From positions 1 through 41,306 of IMG/VR virus record IMGVR_UViG_3300009420_002288: a stretch of 41,306 bases of DNA, one strand, 5' to 3'. Both the position numbers and the translations under genes were made by a program. Source of the stretch: a virus. Numbering within the stretch: the first letter of the stretch is position 1; every line of letters starts with the position of its first letter. Shown one piece after another: positions 8,497 to 15,096 of this stretch. The notes under the pieces are model-generated. The model saw only the letters and a list, made by a program, of their open reading frames with translations, searched no databases and had not been told where the DNA came from.

Positions 8497-9483
8497 TTAC
8501 GTTTGATTCTCTACCAGTAATACCTTTTTACTCATAATATCAAAATTACAATGACAGTAGCTCTTATTACAAGTTACTGGTTTTGATGGCCAAGCTATGT
8601 TAGTAGGATCTTTCATATTTCCTAAAGAGCCACCAACGCGGCACCAACCAATCATTACAGTTCCATCAAAATCAACTACAATTTGTTCAACGCCACTATA
8701 ACACGCCCAGCCCTTCCAGTTATTTGTATTTTCAGCAATAAATCGATGAGCAGAACTATTTGTTGTTTTATTATTTACAGTATCTATCATATCCATACTG
8801 CCGCGATACAATTTCCATTCTTTAGTGTGTTTAATATTAATTGCTAAGTTATGCCATTGCCTATCAATGTATTCAGTTTGCTCATCAGTATAAGTATATA
8901 AGGTTTCTCCAAAATCAATAATTAAAGGCTGAAGTGCTAAACTAATATTAGGAATTTCTATTACTGATTCAGCAACTGTTTGACAACGTGGCCATATTTT
9001 AGGATCGTAGTGCATCATTACATTTACGTGTGTTCTACACTGCTGACTCATAATTTTAACTACTTCAATAAAGTGTTTAGGATCACCTTCTTCGGAATGG
9101 AAACTTAAACACACATGATCAAAATTTTCTTTATTTTTTTCCCACCAACGAAGCGTACGACTGCCGTTACTAATAAATCCTATATCGTGTCCTTTTGATT
9201 TAATATACTGAGCACACTTTATAAAGTCTTTCCATAATGTAACCTCGCCTCCTGTAAATTCAAAATATACTTTACGAGGTGCATAATGAGATTCACAAGA
9301 ATCAATAAACGTTGTTACCGTTTCAAAATCTTGCCAACCAAATGATCCGTTGTTTAACACTGGAGGACAGTAACTACACGAGAAGTTACACATGTTTCCT
9401 AAGTTCCAATTAACAACAACCCAATCTTTAGCCTCTTTATGATGATGATCTAAAATATTGTAAAATTTATTTTCATTTAACAT
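8497..9483 (-). CDS. Radical SAM protein with C-terminal Twitch/SPASM-like domain (328 aa)
   Basis: The catalytic domain comes first: C32-x3-C36-x2-C39 (NMCNFSCSYCPP), FTGGEVTLW with GGE at 78-80, and ISNGSRTLRWW. The C-terminal 75 residues hold C261, C281, C305, C310 and C312 in a WACYSGVEQIVVDFDG ... GWC ... C-x4-C-x-C layout, enough ligands for one auxiliary iron-sulfur cluster as in Twitch domains. This domain order is the common one. The gene starts with ATG at 9481-9483, with AAGG about 11 bases upstream, 13 bases after the preceding gene. It forms a tight pair with the swapped-order enzyme at 7134-8495, which suggests that the two act in one pathway or as a complex. That is inference. 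Confidence 0.88.
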   Translation of the reverse strand: MLNENKFYNILDHHHKEAKDWVVVNWNLGNMCNFSCSYCPPVLNNGSFGWQDFETVTTFIDSCESHYAPRKVYFEFTGGEVTLWKDFIKCAQYIKSKGHDIGFISNGSRTLRWWEKNKENFDHVCLSFHSEEGDPKHFIEVVKIMSQQCRTHVNVMMHYDPKIWPRCQTVAESVIEIPNISLALQPLIIDFGETLYTYTDEQTEYIDRQWHNLAINIKHTKEWKLYRGSMDMIDTVNNKTTNSSAHRFIAENTNNWKGWACYSGVEQIVVDFDGTVMIGWCRVGGSLGNMKDPTNIAWPSKPVTCNKSYCHCNFDIMSKKVLLVENQT

Positions 9484-9496
9484 ATACAGTATTACC

Positions 9497-10429
9497 TTAT
9501 TCTGGATCTATCAATTTTTGGTGTCTAGCTATTCTGTCTGGTTGTTGATATACTGCTTTAAAAAACTTACTTTGTTCAGCATCTAATGGATTTGCTGCAA
9601 TAGGAATTCTAAGCTCGCGTATTAACGTATCTCCTAATTTTATAATTTCGGAAGGTAACATTTCATCTGTAATTTTACTATACGCTTTATCCCACATATT
9701 GTTTAAATATTCAAAGTCACGTACATTTACATAATCCCAATCTGTACACATGGTTTTATATAACCCTTCGCGAGCTCCATAAATAGCCCACAATCCGTGT
9801 TCTACATCAGCACCGCTCATGGTCCAGATATACAATCGGTGTAAATTTTTCCAATGACTAGTCAGAAGTTCTTCAGTAGTATTAAGTTTTACTCCTTGGT
9901 CAAGTGCCATCTTGACGCCTTCACGGAAACCAGCTCTCCATGCTTGTTGTGAAGTATAATTATTATATACATCACTAAAACAACTATTTTGTTGAATGTA
10001 TTGTAAATCCCAACAAAAGTCTACTTGTGCATGGGCATTATTAGGATCTGCATTTTCATGTGTACGCATGTTTAATACATAGTCTTTAGGCCAGCATTTA
10101 AGTCCCCCGTTACCGTACATTAGTCCGTTGATTATATTCTTTCCGCACCAACTAATTACACTATGTTCTAAGTCTGCATGGTCATCAAAGTTAATTTCTT
10201 GTTGTATAAAAGTGTCTCTAATAATATTATCGCCGTCAACTGTAATAAAACGATCTGTTTCACTTAGTTTAGCACATGCTTTGTGTGCGGCATCACTGCC
10301 TTCTACACCGTGTACACGCTTTGCCCAAGGCACCTTTGTTAATAAATCGGCATAATTTTTTTCTGCGTTTGGTTCATCGTAACTTAAATAAATGATGTCG
10401 TAATCTACAACTTTAAATACTTTAGACAT
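9497..10429 (-). CDS. Glycosyltransferase-like protein (long paralog, 310 aa)
   Basis: The N-terminus reads DYDIIYLSYDEPNAEKNYAD, then WAKRVHGVEG, then FITVDGDNII with the DxD-type triad at residues 65-67. The same three blocks occur in the gene at 410-1075. A GNGGLK segment follows, and a conserved TSQQAWRAGFREGVK helix is mirrored by TWKSAFRECAK in the paralog. This pattern fits a GT-A-like nucleotide-sugar transferase found in T4-like marine phages. The remaining 130 residues have no recognised motif. ATG at 10427-10429 lies 3 bases after the upstream stop. With its paralog it brackets the radical-SAM block. Confidence 0.75.
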   Translation of the reverse strand: MSKVFKVVDYDIIYLSYDEPNAEKNYADLLTKVPWAKRVHGVEGSDAAHKACAKLSETDRFITVDGDNIIRDTFIQQEINFDDHADLEHSVISWCGKNIINGLMYGNGGLKCWPKDYVLNMRTHENADPNNAHAQVDFCWDLQYIQQNSCFSDVYNNYTSQQAWRAGFREGVKMALDQGVKLNTTEELLTSHWKNLHRLYIWTMSGADVEHGLWAIYGAREGLYKTMCTDWDYVNVRDFEYLNNMWDKAYSKITDEMLPSEIIKLGDTLIRELRIPIAANPLDAEQSKFFKAVYQQPDRIARHQKLIDPE

Positions 10430-10432
10430 ATA

Positions 10433-10999
10433 TTAGCATTCCTTAACAACATGATAAAACTGTTCATTAATAACAGGACAGTATAAACTAACGTCATTCC
10501 AAGACACTATTGAAGGATCATTAACAGAGATATCAAATAATGGTTTTTTTGTAAACTTTTGCATGTCGATTGTAAGTTCGCCTATTAATATATTCGGATT
10601 ATGTGCTTGTGTTATGTACACTCTTTTGTACTGTTGCATGTATTTATGGTGCAGTATTCTTGTTAAGGACGGTCCTGATAAATTTGCTTTAGCTTGCCAT
10701 TTCTTTTTCTTTAAGTCCTGAATAATATAAAATGAATTTTTTAAATACTGCTTGGGTTGGTGTATTTTTTTAAGTTCATGAACACTTTTATCAATGTTAA
10801 AAATTTCAGCAGCATCTTTTCTTAAAAACGTTGGAGGACCACCATCAGTTAGTTCTATAAAATAATCAATAAGATTATTTTTTCCAGAAACAAATTCGAC
10901 ATATGTAGCTTGGTCAATTGGAAGGTATGACTTATTATCATGTAATTCGTTGGTTACTGAAAGCAAATCTCCAGCTTTATTATAGTATACATAAAACAT
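10433..10999 (-). CDS. Hypothetical protein between glycosyltransferase genes (188 aa)
   Basis: No family is recognised. The protein starts FYVYYNKAGDLLSVTNE, has a Lys-rich middle (about residues 90-105) and ends in VVKEC, with a Cys as the last residue. There is no signal peptide or membrane segment. Its ATG overlaps the stop of the upstream glycosyltransferase as TAATG, so it is translated together with it and is probably a real part of the cassette. It could be an accessory subunit or a substrate of the neighbouring enzymes; nothing in the sequence decides between these. Confidence 0.8.
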   Translation of the reverse strand: MFYVYYNKAGDLLSVTNELHDNKSYLPIDQATYVEFVSGKNNLIDYFIELTDGGPPTFLRKDAAEIFNIDKSVHELKKIHQPKQYLKNSFYIIQDLKKKKWQAKANLSGPSLTRILHHKYMQQYKRVYITQAHNPNILIGELTIDMQKFTKKPLFDISVNDPSIVSWNDVSLYCPVINEQFYHVVKEC

Positions 11000-11826
11000 T
11001 ATAACGACTCCAGTCTACTAATCATTTGGTCTGTTAAGAATTCCGGTTCAATATAATGTAATATATTGCGTTGTAGGAAATTACCAATTAACAAATTTTT
11101 TTCTTGTGTTAAATATCCGCCTAATACATTAGTCCATTTTTCAGGAATATCGTGCCAACTTTGACAATGTGTTTTCATATGCGTAAAAGTAATATTAGAA
11201 TTAGGATTAGTTATACTAGTTTCATTATCTAGTATCTTGCTTACAACTGCACAACTTAGATCAAAACTGCACCATTTCTGATAATAATTTCCTGCAACTT
11301 TTCCATAAAACATTTCCCAGTTGTTCATTACTAATTCTAATAGTGTAAAAAACTCATGTGCTATTTTGCTTTTTTTAAAATAATAAAACCCACTATATAA
11401 ATTTGGTAACTTGTTTTCGTCAAACGTTTTTCTGTAGTAGCGAGAAGTAACTATCTCATTTCGATAATTCTTTACATTACTAACAAAAAACAAATCTTGT
11501 TTACTAAGTTCGTCCCACCAGTGAGTTATATCATGTAATACTAACATATCAACATCCATAACAATAGTATTATCATACGGTGATGCGTGATACACTTTCC
11601 ATCGATTTTCAATTTTCCAATCTGTATCTTCTGCTTGATCTGTCCACGGAATTGGAATTATTTGATCAAATACTGATTGCCATTCAACAGGAACAGGATC
11701 ATTTGTAATAATACAAATTTTCTGATCTTTATTAAACTTATGAATACTTAATGCAAGTGCATATGCTTGTCGTACATAGTCAGTTGTAGAATTATTTTGT
11801 GCTAATAAGCAAAATCCATTATTCAT
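10999..11826 (-). CDS. DxD glycosyltransferase-like protein (GT8-type, 275 aa)
   Basis: The protein begins GFCLLAQNNSTTDYVRQAY, then has RWKVYHASPYDNTIVMDVDM with a DVD triad at residues 91-93, and later a YSGFYYFKKS strand. This is the fold outline of family-8-like glycosyltransferases, where DxD holds a metal and the sugar nucleotide. The next upstream gene (11819-12682) aligns throughout (RSDCYRLTPFDETIVLDADY; ATGFYFKKS), so the two arose by tandem duplication. ATG at 11824-11826 overlaps the upstream gene by 8 bases. The role is inferred: adding sugars to a phage or host surface structure. Donor and acceptor are not evident. Confidence 0.82.
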   Translation of the reverse strand: MNNGFCLLAQNNSTTDYVRQAYALALSIHKFNKDQKICIITNDPVPVEWQSVFDQIIPIPWTDQAEDTDWKIENRWKVYHASPYDNTIVMDVDMLVLHDITHWWDELSKQDLFFVSNVKNYRNEIVTSRYYRKTFDENKLPNLYSGFYYFKKSKIAHEFFTLLELVMNNWEMFYGKVAGNYYQKWCSFDLSCAVVSKILDNETSITNPNSNITFTHMKTHCQSWHDIPEKWTNVLGGYLTQEKNLLIGNFLQRNILHYIEPEFLTDQMISRLESL

Positions 11827-12682
11827 TTGTAAACTCTTTATCTATAACTCTTCCTAAACTAAATTTATTCATTACGTGTACATTTAGATCTTCTACACTT
11901 ACTGTAATATATTTTTGGCCATTATTTGCACAATCAGCAATAAATGTTAGTTTATTATTTTCTATTGAAAGGAACAAATCTGAATCAGAAGCAAGATACA
12001 TATTACCCGGCATTACAACAGGCCAGTGTTGATTAAGTTGAAATCCTCGTAAAATATGCACTGCTATACTAAAAGAAAAATCATTTCGATAATTGCTATC
12101 AGGAATTTGATACATTAACCTATAATAATGCCAATTATCTTTAATATGATTTACTAAATTAAAATATAGTTCCATAAACGGACTTTTTTTAAAATAAAAC
12201 CCAGTAGCCCAATACATATCAATTGTTCTATCACTAATTCTATTAAATTTTTGTACAGTACGAACAGTACTAATAATATCCTTTGGCGTACTATATATTA
12301 AAAAGTCTTCGTTGAGATCAAAACAATTTAATAAAATATTGTTTCCAATAATATAATCAGCGTCTAAAACAATTGTCTCATCAAATGGAGTTAATCTATA
12401 ACAATCAGATCTGCTATGATTTTTCCAAGGCAGTCTCTTAGTAGTATACACTCCGTCTAAGAAATTTCGTTTTTGATCTACATAAACTTCTGGAATTACA
12501 ATAATCTCGTCAATGTATTTTTTATAAAACTTAAATGCAGTCTCTAGATAGTCTGGAGTATCTGTTACTATTGCAACAGGTAATTTCAAATGCTCTTTAA
12601 TTTTTTTTGCACAAAAAACCGCTTGTTTTATATAATCAACTTCTTGATTATTTAATGCATAAAGTAACACTCCCTTTGTCAT
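11819..12682 (-). CDS. DxD glycosyltransferase-like protein (GT8-type, 287 aa)
   Basis: It begins GVLLYALNNQEVDYIKQA, has PFDETIVLDADY with a DAD triad at residues 107-109, and MYWATGFYFKKSPFMELYF further on. These blocks match the paralog at 10999-11826. Both lack signal peptides and membrane helices and are expected in the cytoplasm of the infected cell. The ATG at 12680-12682 overlaps the TGA of the preceding small gene as ATGA. This is the first enzyme gene of the accessory cassette after the fibre genes. A family-8-like fold is my assignment from motif order; an exact family would need a profile search. Confidence 0.82.
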   Translation of the reverse strand: MTKGVLLYALNNQEVDYIKQAVFCAKKIKEHLKLPVAIVTDTPDYLETAFKFYKKYIDEIIVIPEVYVDQKRNFLDGVYTTKRLPWKNHSRSDCYRLTPFDETIVLDADYIIGNNILLNCFDLNEDFLIYSTPKDIISTVRTVQKFNRISDRTIDMYWATGFYFKKSPFMELYFNLVNHIKDNWHYYRLMYQIPDSNYRNDFSFSIAVHILRGFQLNQHWPVVMPGNMYLASDSDLFLSIENNKLTFIADCANNGQKYITVSVEDLNVHVMNKFSLGRVIDKEFTNE

Positions 12683-13026
12683 AGATCTAACATACCTTTA
12701 ATTGATTTAGATTTTTTTAGTTCATTAAATTTTACTAGATACGAATTTGTGTTTGAAGAATATATACTAAGAATATCTTCAAAAAATTCATTAAGATTTT
12801 CAATTTCAACAGGTGTGTTATTGTCATCTATAATAACAGCACTTGTTTGATTATTTTGAATTAGTGTATTACAAAAATTAAGTAATTCCTTATTAATATT
12901 AAATTTTCCGCCATAAACATAATGCTCACAGCTTTCTAGAAACTTTTCGTGGATTAAATTTCGTTGGTTATTAAGTGTAACAGTAAAATTAGAAAATTCA
13001 AGAGCTCGTTCTAATCGGTCGTCCAT
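12679..13026 (-). CDS. Conserved small phage protein of unknown function (115 aa)
   Basis: The protein reads DDRLERALEFSNFTVTLNNQ at its start, then YGGKFNINKELLNFCNTLI, SAVIIDDNNTPVEIENLNEF and a final helix with KKSKSIKGMLD. I recognise this as a type of small protein that recurs in T4-like marine phages, but I know of no assigned function. It is mostly helical with one short hairpin (IDDNNTPVEI), and no cysteines are paired in metal motifs. The start ATG at 13024-13026 has GGAG 7 bases upstream. It heads the accessory cassette, 61 bases after the last fibre gene; that gap holds only the ribosome site, a weak imperfect hairpin and a TATAAATA octamer touching the start codon. Confidence 0.82.
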   Translation of the reverse strand: MDDRLERALEFSNFTVTLNNQRNLIHEKFLESCEHYVYGGKFNINKELLNFCNTLIQNNQTSAVIIDDNNTPVEIENLNEFFEDILSIYSSNTNSYLVKFNELKKSKSIKGMLDL

Positions 13027-13087
13027 ATTTATACTCCTTTAACATACAGTACTAGTATATACTAAAAACTAGAAGAAGTCAAGGACT

Positions 13088-14104
13088 TTATTGGATATTT
13101 TGACTTATAGTGTAACCCGGATTAAGAATAGTTATAGGTGTTGTACACCTTATTTGTGACATAGTAATGCTTACGTCACCGTTGACTGATTCGTCAGTAT
13201 AAGGATCACCTGAGTCAGAATCTGTCCAAACAAACTGAAACAGTATGTTTCCTGATCCATCTATTTTAGCATTTATAGAAAAATTATTTTCAGCATATAA
13301 AGCATCAGATCCATACTTAATAGCAATTTGTTGATAGCTTGTTGTTAAATCTTCTGAACCAAATCCACTACCAACTGTTGCAGATCCTGTAGTAGTTGTA
13401 GCACTATTTTTAAAAGAAATAGTACCTGCATTTACTAACATTGTTGTCCAGTCTGCTGCTTTTGTCCCTGAACCGTTTGTCATTTCTGAAGAAAAACGAA
13501 TTTCTCCGCCTGTATTAAAAAAGTGTCTTCTGTGGTCATCAGTAGTTGCTGTTACTGTTGCGCCTGCATTATTTTTACAATTATATCCGCCAGCAAATGT
13601 AACTTGTACTATAGCAGATAAACTTTGCCAAGATGATGTATAGGATGCTCCTGACGTTGATGGTACGATTTTTGATTCTAATGATAAGTTAGGTGCATAA
13701 ACAGTTCTTGGATTAGCTTCAATTGTTTCTAATATTCCACTAAAGTCATTTATACCTTTGTTATTAGCAGGATTAACAATAGTAAAGGTATTTGTAGCGT
13801 CATCACGAATTACAGTATTTCCAGTTCCTGTATTTGATACATCGGCTCCAATTATATTTCCTGAAACAAGTTGTCCAACACTTGTAGTTGAATTTAATTG
13901 ATGGGCATAAATTAGGTTAATATCTGTACGCAAGCCATCCCATTGAGCAGCTGAAATTTCAGTAGTTCCTGCAACTGCTTGTCCTGGGCCGGTCATTGCA
14001 ACACCATAACCAGAGGTGCCGGTGCCAATACCTAATATTGCGTTAAGACGCAACACATAATCATTATATTCAGTAATTGTTACATTTGTACCAACTGCGA
14101 CCAT
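13088..14104 (-). CDS. Short tail-fibre/adhesin protein with RRHFFN domain (338 aa)
   Basis: The N-terminal 90 residues contain helices and a GTSGYG turn, with YAHQL near residue 69. The C-terminal half has DDHRRHFFNTGGEIRFSSEM, then SGTKAADWTTMLVNAGTI and a beta-rich end (YAENNFSINAKIDGSG). The gene upstream (14170-15072) has the same blocks in the same order, so these are tandem paralogs. Domains with RRHFFN-x-GG recur in virion structural proteins of marine phages and are expected to form small beta sandwiches, probably at a fibre tip or on the capsid or tail surface. ATG at 14102-14104; AAGGGG lies about 12 bases upstream and a late-promoter-like octamer about 32 bases upstream. Confidence 0.82.
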   Translation of the reverse strand: MVAVGTNVTITEYNDYVLRLNAILGIGTGTSGYGVAMTGPGQAVAGTTEISAAQWDGLRTDINLIYAHQLNSTTSVGQLVSGNIIGADVSNTGTGNTVIRDDATNTFTIVNPANNKGINDFSGILETIEANPRTVYAPNLSLESKIVPSTSGASYTSSWQSLSAIVQVTFAGGYNCKNNAGATVTATTDDHRRHFFNTGGEIRFSSEMTNGSGTKAADWTTMLVNAGTISFKNSATTTTGSATVGSGFGSEDLTTSYQQIAIKYGSDALYAENNFSINAKIDGSGNILFQFVWTDSDSGDPYTDESVNGDVSITMSQIRCTTPITILNPGYTISQNIQ

Positions 14105-14135
14105 ACGCTAAATACCCCTTTATTGAACTATATTG

Positions 14136-14143
14136 TATTTATT
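14136..14143 (-). promoter_or_regulatory. T4-type late promoter-like octamer (AATAAATA)
   Basis: On the minus strand the 65-base gap before the short fibre gene reads AATAAATAC, one base from the T4 late consensus TATAAATA. The octamer ends about 31 bases before the ATG at 14104. Other gene-proximal copies in this window share ATAAATAC. In an AT-rich genome chance matches occur, so the support is the repeated placement in the rare wide gaps. Confidence 0.5.
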
Positions 14144-14169
14144 AAAAAAGAAGGTACCCTAAATATTTT

Positions 14170-15072
14170 TTATAACAAAGTAGTGTTAGAGTAAGTAGGT
14201 GACGGAATAGAAACATATGTTCCTGAAGGTCTACGATGTGTAATAGAACTAGTAATCGTTCCTGTTACGTTAGGATCTCCGCCACCGTCTGCGTTATCTT
14301 GTAACTGTATCTCAATTTCTATTTTATCACTATCTATTGTTTTTGCATTAACTTGAAACATGTTATTAGAATAATCATACGCTGTTCCTAGCTTATGAAA
14401 CAATCTCTGCGATGTTGAAGTTAATTCAAAATTTCCAATTGCCGTAGGAACTCCTGTTCCTGATTGTGTTGTAGCATGAGACGCAATAGTTATTGTGCCC
14501 ATTGCAGATAACATAGTAGCCCAATCTGAATCTTTTGCACTACTTCCAGATGTTAATTGTCCTTGGATTCTTAGTTGTCCGCCTGCATTAAAAAAATGTC
14601 TTCTTGCATCTATACTTGCAAACGTTATTAAAAACTTATGAATAATCGTTCCGTTCCATTCTGAAACTCGTGTACTTGATAATACAGCCTCTACTGACGC
14701 TTGTGTATCATCGCATTGTTGCTTGTCACCTTCGATGTTATTAAGCAATGCTAAGTAATCGTTGATTCCTTTTGACGTGCTAATTGCACCAGATGCCGAA
14801 ATAGACTCAGTTGCTCCAATTTGGTCTGTAACTCCTATAGTTTCTAACGGAGATAGACTACCTGTTTGGTGAGCTCGACATTTATCAATATCAGATTTTA
14901 AATTATTTAAATGCTGTGCAGTTATAACAGTATTAGCAGCAACGATTGAACTGCTGAGAGATTGTCCGTACCCAGTATCAGTAAATCCTTGTCCTAAAAC
15001 AGTTTCTATTCTACTTTGCAAACCGTTAAATGTAGCTGCAGTGATTACTTCTTGTGATACAACATCAACCAT
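14170..15072 (-). CDS. Short tail-fibre/adhesin protein with RRHFFN domain (300 aa)
   Basis: The N-terminus (VDVVSQEVITAATFNGLQSR) has two helical blocks of the type 'T-x-x-x-x-N-x-L-x-x-I' and a TGYGQSL turn, then RAHQTG. The C-terminal half has DARRHFFNAGGQLRIQGQ, SAKDSDWATMLSAMGTITI and NNMFQVNAKTI, all mirrored in the downstream paralog at 13088-14104. The two differ in loops and at the last residues, as expected for binding surfaces under selection. The likely role is a virion adhesin or fibre component. The ATG at 15070-15072 has AAGG about 11 bases upstream and lies 24 bases after the preceding fibre gene. The exact place in the particle is unknown. Confidence 0.82.
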   Translation of the reverse strand: MVDVVSQEVITAATFNGLQSRIETVLGQGFTDTGYGQSLSSSIVAANTVITAQHLNNLKSDIDKCRAHQTGSLSPLETIGVTDQIGATESISASGAISTSKGINDYLALLNNIEGDKQQCDDTQASVEAVLSSTRVSEWNGTIIHKFLITFASIDARRHFFNAGGQLRIQGQLTSGSSAKDSDWATMLSAMGTITIASHATTQSGTGVPTAIGNFELTSTSQRLFHKLGTAYDYSNNMFQVNAKTIDSDKIEIEIQLQDNADGGGDPNVTGTITSSITHRRPSGTYVSIPSPTYSNTTLL

Positions 15073-15096
15073 AATTCGCTAACCTTTTATTTAACT

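Noticed and set aside
13040-13075. Possible terminator hairpin between the last fibre gene and the accessory cassette
   Set aside because: Only a 5-base CTAGT/ACTAG stem with an 11-base loop and no following U-run in the direction of transcription; too weak to call.
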